A DNA stretch of 64,000 nt from Doryteuthis pealeii (lineage: Eukaryota; Mollusca; Cephalopoda; Myopsida; Loliginidae). Positions within the stretch are counted from its first letter, which is position 1. The number at the start of each line of letters is the position of its first letter. The position numbers and the translations under genes are program-made. The notes beneath the pieces were generated by a model. It worked only from the letters and a program-made list of their open reading frames with translations, ran no database searches and was not told the DNA's origin. The stretch is taken from positions 74,486,344 to 74,550,343 of the forward strand of contig CM042148.1 of assembly GCA_023376005.1 (NCBI GenBank), written 5' to 3'. Positions 43,845-55,189 of the stretch are shown here, piece after piece.

Positions 43845-44530
43845 ATCCTACAAATAAAAGTAAGTCGAGTTTTTCCTTCTTAGTCTAAGGTTGCAGGAAA
43901 ATTGATGTGATCTATCTCGCCTCTTGATTTGGTGGTTTGCTTTTCACCCACATATATATTTACCAATCCCGAGCAGGATGTGACATGTGACACAAGGTCA
44001 ATTTCTTAAGTGGAGTTGAACAGGTTTGAATTCAGAGTTTTCCTTCTCCTAGAGCGGTTGCCTAACCAAGGTTAAAGAACCCAGTCTGTCCTACCATTTA
44101 TCCATAGCTGGAGGGAGAGTAAGATTCATACCTTTCCCAAGTGTATTAGCGCTAAGTGAAATGCAATTACCACATCCAGGATTCAAATTCGATTATATTC
44201 TACAAATAAAGTAAGTCGAGTTTTTCCTTCTTAGTCTAAGGTTGCAGGTATATTGATGTGATCTATCTCGCCTCTTGATTTGGTGGTTTGCTTTTCACCC
44301 ACATATATATACTTACAAACCCCTCCGCACGAGCAGGATGTGACACAAGGTCAATTTCTTAAGCGGAGTTCAACAGGTTTGAATTCAGAATTTTCCTTCT
44401 CCTAGACCAGTTGCCTAACCAAGGTTAAAGAGCCCAGTCTTCCCTACCATTTATCCATAGCTGTAGGGAGAGTAGGATACATACCTTTTCCAAGGGTATT
44501 AGCGCTAAGTGAAATGCAATTACCACATCC
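43845..44530. repeat. Tandem duplication of about 340 bp, left copy only
   Basis: ATTCGATTATATYCTACAAA, AAGTCGAGTTTTTCCTTCTT, GATCTATCTCGCCTCTTGAT and the first part of a minus-strand SINE C occur at about 43838-44185 and again at about 44186-44540. The right copy of the large duplication (59598-59960) has the unit once. Confidence 0.85.
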
Positions 44531-44600
44531 AGGATTTGAACTCGGGGCGACGAGTCCATTTCCCTTGCCTTTAACCATTACACCACGCGCTTCCTTTTTC
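43968..44600 (-). mobile_element. SINE family C, truncated plus full copy
   Basis: 43968-44185 lacks the tRNA-like head. 44315-44600 is complete, with head words GAGTTCAAATCCTGGATG and TGTAATGGTTAAAGGC on the minus strand. The duplicate arises from the local tandem duplication, not a second insertion. 44620-45390 is unassigned. Confidence 0.78.
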
Positions 44601-45394
44601 CACCACATAAAAGATATTTGACATTGATAAGTTTGGATGATAATCAACAACTTGCCGTCAGCGTATTCTAAGCCCCGCCGATAGAGCAGTAGTTTCAACT
44701 GACTAAATATCAACAAGCGACAGTGTCAGTTAAAGACTTCCTCCACTATTCTCAGTTGTTTTGAAAGAGGTAATGTTGATTTGTAATGAAATTGATAGTA
44801 AAAAAACAGTTACACTATCCGTCTCCTAATTTTAGAGACCGACCGTCCTCGTATTCGTTAAAATAAAATGAAAAAGACATGTTACTCAGCGAAGTCAAAT
44901 AATCAAAAATATCTTTTAAAGAAATGTCTGCGCTGATCCCTCGGGGAAGGATCATTTAATTTAATTCACGCATTGAAGTATGAGGCAGATCCTTATCACC
45001 ATAACAACTTCTCTAACGCTCTTCAGTCAGGGAGTCGAGAAAGAAAATTTTACAGAATTAAAAAAAAAAAAAAAAAAAAAAAAGAGGGAATAAAATAGAA
45101 GCGGCTTTTAAAATAATTTGATTTTCTTTTGACATGTGATCAAGACTAAAAAGAGACCCGAGTTTCTTTTTTCGAAACTCCAATTTATCATCTGTTTTTT
45201 TGCTAACTGAAAAACCGAAAAAAGAACTCTCCTATCAAGTGAGGTGAAATCAACTATAATTAGGCCGCTGTTTTACTAACAAGATATCGGGCTGTATTAA
45301 AAAGAATATTCACTTTTTAGTCCACTCATAGTTCACAGAGAAACTCTCAAGAAAATCTGTATGTGTTGCATCTAATCTTTCTATATTTATCTGG

Positions 45395-45660
45395 CTTCCG
45401 CCTGCTGTGTCCAGTCCAGTGGCTTCGGCCATTGGACCGGTAAGATATCAATATTACCATGATCCCAGAGGGTCATCAACTCAGGCAGCACCTTCCCCTC
45501 GTTTAAAAGGGATAGGGCTGAGTTTATTGCCCGGTGCCTGAGGCGCTTCAAACGAAGAATGCCAAGATGAATCACACAATTTTTAAACACTAGCCACGCA
45601 TGAGCTTCATTTTGTGCGTAGTTCCCCACTATAATGATCCTTGTGTTCGACTGACATGGT
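45395..45660 (+). mobile_element. LTR-like remnant related to the 31.5-kb solo LTR
   Basis: Shares in order GTCCAGTGGCTTCGGCCATT (compare 31635), GATCCCAGAGGGTCATC, GGGCTGAGTTTATTGCCCGG and TGCCTGAGGC with 31620-31800. Strongly diverged; termini not found. The minus-strand frame of 80 codons is probably incidental. 45670-46370 is unassigned. Confidence 0.6.
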
Positions 45661-46377
45661 AGGATGTCAGTAAATACTTATCTTCTTTATCATCATTTGA
45701 CTGGCCTAAAAATATTAATCCATGGTTACGTCTTGTCAATCATTTTACTGGTGTAGTATACTGGCATCAAATTCTATATGTTATATAGCGGCCTTTTCGC
45801 TACTCTCAATCGTGTACATTAGTACTGGGGCTTTCGCTGTACCCAAAGCGATGTATGTTAGTAGTCAGCTACTGGACTTCAATAACAAAAGATACGCGTA
45901 TACAAAAGAGGACTCTTCTTTATTTTCTTCGGTGTGTGGGTGGTGAAGGCACGGAGCTTACAATGAGTCCACAAGGGGTGGTTGCTGACGAGAGACGTGA
46001 AGTGTCCTTTCCGCTGCCGGCCCGGCGTCTGATCCTGTTGGCTTTTTTATTGACAACACGCCTACACATTTTTATCTTTTTGATCTGATAACGGACCTTT
46101 GTTATATATCTCTTTATCTTCACCCTGCTTCCTTGACCGGAAACTATCTGTTCCGATTTCTCTTTCTTTTTAAATATATTTTTTTATCTTTCTCTTTGTC
46201 CCTCAGCCGGATGTTCCATCTTCCGGGGGAATACAATACAACACTGGTTATTTTCCATGACTCTTCTTCGAACAGAATCACAAGTTAAATCTTGAATTCT
46301 ACACATCCTTACATAATAAATAGGCTACTCATTCATAATGTAACATGTTTTAAAACGTATATTATACTTTACATATG

Positions 46378-46640
46378 GAGATGCGTGGTGTAATTATTAC
46401 CATCGTAGGAAATGAACACGTTGAGAGCTCAAATCCTGGACGAGGCTATTTGTATTTCACATAGTGCTAATACCCTTGGGAAAGGTATGACTCCACCTAT
46501 TACCCCTCCAGCTATGTGTAAATAGTAGGCCAGACTGCGCTCTTTAACCTGGTTCAGGCAACTAGTCTAGAAGAAGGATAATTAAAAATTTAAATCTGTT
46601 AAACTTCGCTTAAGAAATTGACCTTGTGTCACATTCAACT
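46378..46640 (+). mobile_element. SINE family C, plus strand
   Basis: GTGTAATTATTACCATCG and GAGCTCAAATCCTGGACG head, CTTGGGAAAGGTATGACTCC and GAAATTGACCTTGTGTCAC body. 46660-47925 contains no recognised element apart from a (CTTT)n tract at about 47188-47216. Confidence 0.75.
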
Positions 46641-47930
46641 GACATTCCTACAGGGAATACCGATTTTGGATGGTCGCACGCTTTAACCTTTAACACGCAA
46701 AATGTTGCAAATGGCAATACGCACGTTGTGTAATTTAATTAATGAGCAGAAATAATTAAAGGCTGCAAAACAATCAGAAAATATTTTGAAAGAAGAATCT
46801 GGCTGGAATGCATTTTGATTGTTGTGAATTGTTTGTTTGAATTCCAACCAGAGAAAATTCCGAAGTTAAATATTTTGGGGAAAATAACAAGACTCTACAG
46901 AATTAAATTCAGTATACAGAATTATTTTGAACGGAGAAATCTGGCTAAATTGCATTTTGAATCGTTTGGTTAAAATTCCAATATACTTATATAATCCAAT
47001 ATAACAATATGCAATGGAATTAAAATATACAGAAATAAGTAGGAGAATAGCGTTAGAAAAATAATCACCTGATTAACGATAATCATAAAATAGTGGACGA
47101 GGATTCGAAAACAGTCAGTGAGGACAGAATGTGAATGGAGAAGAAACACGATGCCGACATTTGCTTAACCGAAAACCAGCTGGCCTACTTCTTTCTTTCT
47201 TTCTTTCTTTCTTTCTTCACCCAATTTTGACCACTAGTTCACCGTCCGGATCGTGATTAGTTTACGAGCTCCAATTATGCCGATTCTGTTATTATAAACA
47301 TCCCTCTATCTCTTTCTGTGTAGTTGCCTACTGCAGATGATCGGATGACATAATAAACTTGTAGACAAAATAAATTTGCGCCCGTTTTGTTTTTAATTTC
47401 CAACACAGGGTTACCCGGGAACTTAGTTTAAGAGTCGTTTTCACACACGAAGACACGAGCCCATTTATAAAAAAAAATGAAGGCCCAGTATGTTACAGCT
47501 GAAGCCGGAATTCAAAATGATACACTGTGCAAAATTAACTTTATCTTATGAGTTCAATGAAATCGTCCATGAGAAACTGGGGTAGCGGAAAATATCTCGT
47601 AGGGGACCAAACCAATTGACTGAAGAGTTGCCACTTTCTTAGTAGATAGAATTTATGCACTGATGTATCGATGGGAAAAGTGTACCAATCTTAACTCTTT
47701 GCCAACTTTAAGTCGCTCAGCGCTACCATAAGCCACTGGCTTCGGATCTCGCATGTGCCCCTTGTATACACTGAAAAATCACTACATGAACACCACTGAC
47801 ATATTTTCTTTTGCTTGTAAATTAACCCTTGGACATGCACTCGATCTTTTCGCAACAGGGAAAAATACCAAGAAAATTTGGTATAGCCGTGGGGAAAATT
47901 TGGTAGACAAAGCGTTAGAGGAAATCAAGT

Positions 47931-48925
47931 TGAAAAGAAGCATAGTAGTTCTGGTACTATATACATGAGTCGAATAGTAATAAACATATCGGATCAGTAA
48001 TGTTTGAACCTTAAGTGGAAAAGAAGCATCGTAGATCTGGTTACATATACATAATTCTCATTGGCACCCCACGTCGTGTAATGGTTAGCAAGCTAGATTC
48101 GCAGATCATTGTTATTGAGTCTGATTCTCACTGGCCGCTCCATACTTCTGGCCCTGTGCCACATCTAAGCTAAGCTTAGTAAATAACTATACGTAATTCG
48201 CATAGTAATAAACATGTCGCATCAGTAATGATTGAACCTTAAGTGGAAAAGAATCATAGTAATTCTGGTAACATATACATAATTCGCATAGGAATAAACA
48301 TGTCGCATCAGTAATGTGTGAACCTTAAGTGGAAAAGAATCATAGTAGTTCTGGTAACATATACATAATTCGCATAGTAATAAACATGTCGCATCAGTAA
48401 TGTGTGAACCTTAAGTGGAAAAGTATCATAGTAGTTCTGGTAACATATACATAATTCGCATAGTAATAAACATGTCGGATCAGTAATGTTTGAACCTTAA
48501 GTGGAAAAGAATCATAGTAGTTCTGGTACCATATACATAATTCGCATAGTAATAAACATGTCGGATCAGTAATGTGTGAACCTTACGTGGAAAAGAAGCA
48601 TAGTAGTTCTGGTACCATATACATAATTCGCATAGTAATAAACATGTCGCATCAGTAATGTTTGAACCTTACGTGGAAAAGAATCATAGTAGTTCTGGTA
48701 ACATATACATAATTCGCATAGTAATAAACATGTCGGATCAGTAATGTTTGAACCTTAAGTGGAAAAGAAGCCTAGTAGTTCTGGTAATATATTTATAATT
48801 CGTATAGTAATAAACATATCGGATCAGTAATGTTTGAACCTTACGTGGAAAAGAAGCATAGTAGTTCTGGTAACATATACATCGTTCACATATTAATAAA
48901 CATGTCGGATCCGTAAATGTTTTAA
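47931..48925. repeat. 86-bp satellite array, about ten units
   Basis: Unit period 86 bp (for example CATAATTCGCATAG at 48278 and 48364), each with AATAAACATGTCGCATCAGT, GAACCTTAAGTGGAAAAG and CATAGTAGTTCTGGTAAC. Units vary between GTCGGATCAG and GTCGCATCAG types. One unit is split by a SINE. It ends near CATGTCGGATCCGTAAATG. Confidence 0.93.
48056..48195 (+). mobile_element. SINE family F inside the satellite
   Basis: Head CGTGTAATGGTTAGCAAGC and GAGTCTGATTCTCACTGG, tail CTAAGCTTAGTAAATAAC. Flanked by ATACATAATTC and ATACGTAATTC, an 11-bp target duplication of the satellite unit. The same insertion exists in the right copy (63513-63650), so it predates the split of the copies. Confidence 0.8.
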
Positions 48926-48929
48926 CTTA

Positions 48930-49325
48930 CCTGTTTTGGGCATCCCTCGTGCAATAATATTACGTTCGGTTTCCCACACATTTGTGTAACTCTTCGTAGC
49001 CCCTTCCTACCCCCGTCTTTCTCTCTCTCTCTCCCTCTCTCTCTCTCTCTCTCACTGTGTATGTGTGTTGGGGAAGAGCATATGAGGTTCTATCTAGGAA
49101 TTGATTGAACGTAACGTGCGAAATAGGTTTCGCTAATAGAGAAGAACTTGATAGATAGTTTTCCTATTTCTTGCTGGAATGATTTTGACAGATTGAAGAA
49201 ATGTTCTGCAAAGTTGTGTGACTTGACAAAGGAGAAAATAAGAAAGTCACTTTTTTCATTGACAGGATTAATCGGCCTCCTGTAGGCATGTTCATGGACG
49301 TGATACATCCCCAGTGCAACTCGAA

Positions 49326-49394
<69 letters not shown>

Positions 49395-49426
49395 GATAGG
49401 AGGGTTGGAGTAAAATCCGACAGTAT
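48930..49426. other. Unassigned DNA with (CT)n and (TA)n
   Basis: (CT)n at about 49020-49053 and a (TA)n tract of about 65 bp at 49325-49391. 49392-49426 continues the Penelope-like 3' end (CCGACAGTATG in reverse). No gene is visible. Confidence 0.75.
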
Positions 49427-49929
49427 GAGGTAGGTAAAAGCATGGTGAACAAAAAATAATAACTCAAACAAGTCTGAGAGTTGAAATATTTCGTCCTTTC
49501 ATAAGGACTTCCTCAGTCAACTGACTTTTATTCAAAGCAAAAATTACGTACATGTGTGTGTTTTGATGAGGGGGTGAGTTAGTTGCGGAAATGAAGGGTA
49601 GGGAGATTAGGGGGGAAATAAGGGATGAGGATAACATGAATGAAGTGTAGGGAAAGTTTACAGGAAGCAGGAAGGAAGCTAGGTGCTAGATGGGAAAAGA
49701 GGTTGGTCGAGGGAGGAGGGTAAAGTTCATAGTAGTGGAGTGTTTGATGCCAGGGGATGATAAGGAGGAGGGGAGAGTTGAGTGACATAAGTTCACTGCG
49801 TCAGTTTTGTGGTAGAGTAGGGAGAGAATTTTGATTCCTTGTGTGTGTGTGGGGGTCGGAATGAAGCAGGGTAGGTAGTGAGTATCTATGTATGGGCAGG
49901 AAAGTTTTTTTAACTATATTCATGGTGGG

Positions 49930-50279
49930 TCATGATTTTATTTTCGCGAATTATCGTTTTTGCGATCGATCTATCGAGATTATAGAACCCAGGTCTAATA
50001 TTGAATGATTCTGTGTGGGTTATTATCAGTGATTCGCACAGGCGTCTTAGTTTCTTTTTGTGTATTAGTTTGATGAGTCTGGCTTGGGAGAAATTGAGAG
50101 AGTGATTTTGTTCTGCGATGTGTGTGAATAGTGCGTTTAGTATGTTTAGTTTGCAGGGGATGGTGTAGATGCCGACACTGGGTGTATCGGGGTGTTGGGA
50201 ACATCTATGCGTGTGGAGGAATTGATGAGGTCCTTGATTGTTTGGGAAGTGGTTTGTATGATTTTTATTCCTAGGTCTG
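49930..50279 (-). pseudogene. GIY-YIG endonuclease remnant of the Penelope-like element
   Basis: After the frameshift, LINSSTRIDVPNTP changes frame again to reach VGIYTIPCKL. Sequence then jumps to NALFTHIAEQNHSLNFSQAR and KKKLRRLCESLI. The first GIY block is present but the YIG block and the catalytic arginine helix expected between PCKL and NALFTH are deleted. With two frameshifts the nuclease is dead. Confidence 0.8.
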
Positions 50280-50834
50280 TTAGTTTTTTTTAGAAAGTTG
50301 GTTGTTTCGAGTGTGGGTAGGTAGAGATAAGTGTCTGTGAGGTGGTTTGGGGGTGGCCTTGGTGCTGGAGGTGTTTTTAGGTTTAGTTTTTGAGTGTATA
50401 TCGAGGGCTTTTTTCTTGGCGTTTAGGATGAAATATCTAGGGTATTTTAGGGTCTTAAGGGAGTCTTCAATGTGTTTGTATTCTTCGTCTAAGTATTGGG
50501 GGCTGCATATGCATAGTGCTCTTAGATATAAGCCTATTATAAGGCCATATTTGATTTTGTTGTGATGGGAGTAGAAATGTATGTAGTCGTTTTTGTTGGT
50601 GGATTTGCGGTAGACTTTGTAGGTGAGTTTGTTTTGGGATTTTATTAGTAGGGTGTCGAGGAATGGTAAGGAATCGTTGGATTCTTTTTTATAAGTGAAT
50701 TTTATGGTGGGTTCTACGGAATTTAGTTTGTTAGCGATGTGTTCTATTTCGGTGTTTGTTGGAAGGAGAATCAATATGTCGTCTATGTATCTGACGTACG
50801 TACAGATGTGAGTCACAATTTGACCTAATGTCAC
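50280..50834 (-). pseudogene. Penelope-like reverse transcriptase C-terminal part
   Basis: A 184-codon open frame with no ATG at its start. The catalytic YIDD is at residues 16-19 (THICTYVRYIDDILIL), followed by DSLPFLDTLLIKSQNKLTYK, VYRKSTNKNDYIHFYSHHNK, RALCICSPQYLDEEYKHIED and YPRYFILNAKKKA, the usual order after the active site in Penelope-like polymerases. Fingers and palm motifs before YIDD are missing. The frame ends at a poly-A run (about 50282-50290) where the family reading continues in another frame (LTDLGIKII then IKDLINSSTRIDVPNTP). Confidence 0.88.
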
Positions 50835-51188
50835 TCAACTCTCCCCTCCTCCCTATCATCCTCTGGCATCAAATACTCCACTACTATGAACTTCACCCTC
50901 CTCCCTTGATCAACCCCTTTTCCCATCTAGCACCTAGCTTCCCCCTGCTTCCTGTAAACTTTCCCTTCACTCCATTCATGTTATCCTCATCCCTTATTTC
51001 CCCCCTAATCTCCCTACCCTTCATTTCCGCTACTAACTCACTCCCTCATCAAAACACACACATGTATGTAATTTTTGCTTTGAATAAAAGTCAGTTGACT
51101 GAGGAAGCCCTTATAAAAGGACGAAATATTTACACCCTCAGACTTGTTTGAGTTATTATTTTTTGTTCACCATCCTTTTACCTACCTC

Positions 51189-51258
<70 letters not shown>

Positions 51259-51905
51259 GGCAAAAGTATCCAAATGACGAGTATGTAGGGAATAATTCTA
51301 TTTGGGATCATCAATATCTCCTGTACATCCACAATGCATACTCATGTTGATGCACACTTATAGATGTATACAAGGATTTTTACAAATATCTAAGAGAGCT
51401 CAATCTATAATAACTAAAAGATTAATCATATCCAGAGCAATATTTATACTTTCAAAGAAATTTAAAAATTAACAAACCGTCATTTGGCTATTATAAATTT
51501 ATTTCGAGCAGAATATGATGAGACTAGGCTCATAGTGAGTTGTGGTTGAAATACATTTATAATAGCCAAATGATGTTTTTTTAAGTTTTTCTTTCTTTGA
51601 AAGTATATATATATATATATAATATATTATATATATATATAATATATATATATATATACCTTTGAAAGGAAGGAAAACTCAATAAACCGTCATCCTGTAA
51701 TAAATTTATTTATGAGTTTTTCCTTCCTTTCAAAGGTAAATATTGCTCTGTATTTAATCTAAAATAGATTATTATACATTGAGCTCTCTTTAGGGATTTA
51801 TAAAAAATCCTTGTATTTGCACCTACTAAAACATGCAGTAATTATACAGTGAGATTTTGAAGATCCCATGTAGAATCATCCCTTACTACCAGTTTTGGAT
51901 TCCTT

Positions 51906-52002
<97 letters not shown>
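51189..52002. repeat. Large inverted repeat with nested hairpins and mirrored microsatellites
   Basis: Left: (TA)n(TG)n, then words such as CAAGGATTTTTACAAAT, AGAGAGCTCAATCTATAATA and AGAGCAATATTTA (51250-51465). Right (51720-52002): the reverse complements in reverse order, then (CA)n(TA)n. Two smaller hairpins (51448-51605; about 51658-51740, sharing AAAGGAAGGAAAA) and a central (TA)n lie inside. The microsatellites are mirrored too, so the arms include them. Confidence 0.8.
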
Positions 52003-52003
<1 letters not shown>

Positions 52004-52539
52004 CAGAAATGACACGCCATAGCACGCCATTGCACGAGTCTTTTTTTCGTCAATAGTAAATTGCTTCATACTTGTCGGACATAACTCGTATGAATAATTT
52101 GGTGTTTTAGTCGTAACAAGAAACAGCTACCTCGGGCAATTTTCACTGGTCCTACTTGTAATTATATTATTACTATTGTTGATTAGTTTTTCGATCTTCA
52201 GTAGAGAACATTTTCGTTTTCCCTCAACGAAATCCGATTCGAAATAGATAAAACTGTAATAACGTCACGAAATCATCTCGCACTTGGGGAGTAAATCGGA
52301 CCGTTTGCGCATGACTGGATTATTCGGTAACGTTCTGATTCTCCAGTTAATATAGATTGGAATAAGTATGGCCAAAATTTCAGAACGACAGATCCTAAAT
52401 ATTTCTTTAAAATTTTATAAAGATAATTAAAATTATGTCACACATTTTGATATTTTAAAAAAAAAAAAGGACGGATCCTAAATGCATATATATTTTCTCT
52501 CTCAATTTCTGAATTATAATAATGAAATAGTAAAATAAA

Positions 52540-52765
52540 GTTATCGGAGTGGCCTATTTCTGGACAGCATAAGAGTCCATTCCCTTTTTACTAGCGCTAG
52601 ATAAGGTAGTTTTTTTTAATGAGATGAGGCGCCACGTCTAAAGTCAGCTCACCAATTTACCGCACATATCAGATTACGCAAGTTGTGCTACCCATGAGCT
52701 GAGTTGGCAAGGGCCGATATTGATTCGTAGGTGGATGCTCGACTGACTGAGCTAAACCGAAATCA
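52540..52765 (-). mobile_element. SINE family A, diverged
   Basis: Plus-strand words in family order: GAGTGGCCTATTTCTGG, ACTAGCGCTAGA, GAGGCGCCACGTC, GAGTTGGCAAGGGCCGATAT, and the minus-strand A box TTTAGCTCAGTCAGTCG. 52003-52540 and 52770-53800 are AT-rich with no recognised feature. Confidence 0.75.
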
Positions 52766-53800
52766 CACAAAAATGAGCAAGAGAAAAAAAAACCGGCTAA
52801 AATGTGCCATTTTAACAGATATTAATTTAAAATTTTTCTAGTTTTGAAGATGGTAAAACATTATTGTTACATGTAATTTTATATCCTTCCTTTTTATAAT
52901 AGTTTCATTAATTTTTTCCAAGTTTTGTTGAATTCTAATTCTTCGGGAGTAAAAAAACCAAAAACAAAAAAAAAAAAACCTCCTAAAATGTTGACCATTC
53001 CGAAAATAGATTGAAGTAGAGAGCAAACGAATACGAAACTGTGAACATAAAGTAAGCAATATTTTATCAGAACGAGATATGCACTTGGCTATTTGTAAAG
53101 CTTCTCCTCTCCGTAATTTTGGTCTAATACGAAGACAACACAATCGAGCCATACAAAAGAAAAGAAAGTTAACATCATTTTATAGACTATCTGTTTATAT
53201 ATATATATATAAAAACAATGTGATTATATCTATCTATTATTATACTAAAGCTGAGATAATCACATTTTGTTGCCTAAAGGCTTTTTTCTGTTAGTTTAAT
53301 GACCAAAATTCATATTAAAAATATACCTTGCTTTTAGGATTACGTTATGTTTGAAAAAAATCCATTTTAATTGGTCTAAATTAGCCGTAATTAGCAATTA
53401 AGTCAAAACTGACCAATCTCTTACTTTACTTTCTGTCTGTGTATCTCTTGATTACATTCTCTGTATATAAATATTAGTCTCTCTGTGTGAGTAAGCGGGA
53501 GTGGGAGAGTCACTGTGACAGACATATAACTACTCACTTTTATTTGCATATCAAGATTCAGGGATAACCCGCATGTTAATAAAATTCCATGATCCATTTC
53601 AATTGTCCCACCCTCTTTAATTGTTACCATTCCAAACCCATAAGTGATAATCACTATCAGCATTTCTTACTACAACTAAAAATAAACGGTCTTAAATAAA
53701 AAAAATTTTAAAAAGTGTAGTTCCAAATCAATTTATTTTATTATAAAATCGATTTGTAATGTTTGGGGATTAAAAGATGTACGAAAAAAAATATATGAAT

Positions 53801-54000
53801 NNNNNNNNNNNNNNNNNNNNNNNNNNNNNNNNNNNNNNNNNNNNNNNNNNNNNNNNNNNNNNNNNNNNNNNNNNNNNNNNNNNNNNNNNNNNNNNNNNNN
53901 NNNNNNNNNNNNNNNNNNNNNNNNNNNNNNNNNNNNNNNNNNNNNNNNNNNNNNNNNNNNNNNNNNNNNNNNNNNNNNNNNNNNNNNNNNNNNNNNNNNN
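53801..54000. other. Assembly gap of 200 N
   Basis: Exactly 200 unknown bases, a round number suggesting a scaffold join rather than a measured gap. The sequence right after it starts the second copy of the duplicated block. Open frames running through the N are artefacts. Confidence 0.99.
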
Positions 54001-54180
54001 AAGTTTTGAAATAAAATAAAATAATGCATTATTAAGATCATTCAATGATAAATAAACACTGAAAAATTTCATTAAAATCCGATAATTCCCAGTTTTTTTG
54101 GTAAATTATTTTCTGTAGGGGGTGGGTGCTAAAGTCATTTTGTCAAAAACGCATTTTAGGCTCATTTTGCCAGTAGCTAA

Positions 54181-54586
54181 TCTATACATATAAAAGGGCC
54201 AGTTTGTGTGTATGTATGTATGTATGTGTTTGTGTATGTCCAGAGAAAACTAGGAAAATAGAACAATGACAAAGTGAATATATATACACACATTCACTAT
54301 TACCAGATCTTGCTTTTTGAACAAAGTTAATGAAGATTGGATTTATATCCGTGAAAATAATTAAGAATAAAACTTAAATGATAACAGCGTGGAATTTTCT
54401 TTGCATTCAGTATTTTAAATGGGAGACATTAATTTTTCAGAGTGTCTAGATCAACGCAGGGTCTTTTTACGTAGGGATTTTTAATGGGGCTTCCTGCGGG
54501 GATCCAACTTGCGATTAAAAAATAATGAATTGAGTCTACCCTTTTTGATCTCCTTTACCCAGGCGACAATGGGTAGCCGCTTCTAG
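54181..54586 (+). mobile_element. Non-autonomous Helitron, right copy
   Basis: Same ends and hairpin as 38420-38826: A before TCTATACATATAAAAGGG, and GCCGCTTCTAG followed by T at 54586. It is part of the block duplication, not an independent insertion. Confidence 0.88.
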
Positions 54587-54989
54587 TCTACAGATAAAAA
54601 TAAAGTACGTGAACTGTATTTCTTGTATCTTTATACATTATATCATACAAAAAGCAATTCAACACATATTTTATCTTCAATTACAATTAAAATTATTCCA
54701 AGAAACACAAAATGGACATATATTTATTCCCCATATTATAGACATTTAAAAAAATATTTATACGTAAATCAAAATCATATATTTTATGTGAGTGTATTTA
54801 ACTGTTCTAACAATAACTAATTAATCTATTAAAAAGAGCCATGAAGTTTTTAAAAAAATCATTTCATCCTTACGGCGCGGAAGAAAGATCTTAAAGGAAA
54901 ATTAGTAATTTTGTCTTTAATTTTTAGTTGCAATTTTTAAAAAAAACATATAAATTAAGTTATAGAGAAATTAATAAGAAATTATCACT

Positions 54990-55090
<101 letters not shown>

Positions 55091-55189
55091 ATAAAACAAA
55101 AACAATGGCCCGTTATGCGAAATTGAGGACTTATATTGAATAATTTATCCTAAAGTCAATCAAGGGTTAATAGGTATTTTTCTCATTGA

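Larger units (their letters stand above)
38242..48925. repeat. Duplicated block, left copy
   Basis: Collinear with 54001-64000, starting at the exact base after the assembly gap (AAGTTTTGAAATAAAATAA). The order is Helitron, (CA)(TA), endonuclease LINE series, (TTA)n tracts, AAAG tracts, RepB pieces, RTE 3' end, SINE C, LTR-like remnant, SINE C, 86-bp satellite. Differences are scattered substitutions, small indels and microsatellite length, plus a few structural changes. The block continues at least as far as the satellite, and the right copy leaves the window there. Confidence 0.95.
49427..51188 (-). mobile_element. Penelope-like element flanked by inverted 360-bp arms
   Basis: Order on the minus strand: inverted arm (51188-50828), reverse transcriptase part (50834-50280), GIY-YIG endonuclease remnant (about 50280-49930), then 3' region and arm in normal orientation (49788-49427) ending in CATACTGTCGG and (TA)n. 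The two arms are near-identical reverse complements (CCTACCTC, CAGTTGACTGAGGAAG, ACACATGT, CTCCACTACTATGAACTT). Inverted terminal copies of the 3' region (pLTRs) are a known feature of Penelope-like elements. The copy is 5'-truncated inside the reverse transcriptase. Confidence 0.85.

Noticed and set aside
47931..48925. CRISPR array
   Set aside because: The 86-bp units are contiguous with no spacers, and the DNA is eukaryotic.
51093..51136. Hammerhead in the Penelope arms (also 49479-49522 minus, and 13.34 kb)
   Set aside because: CTGAGGA, GTCC/GGAC-like stem II and GAAA are present and AGTTGA/TCAACT could be stem I on the left arm, but an extra base lies between the core and stem II and the right arm has lost pairings. 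Kept only as a weak candidate.
53733..54072. Open frames across the gap
   Set aside because: They consist mostly of N.
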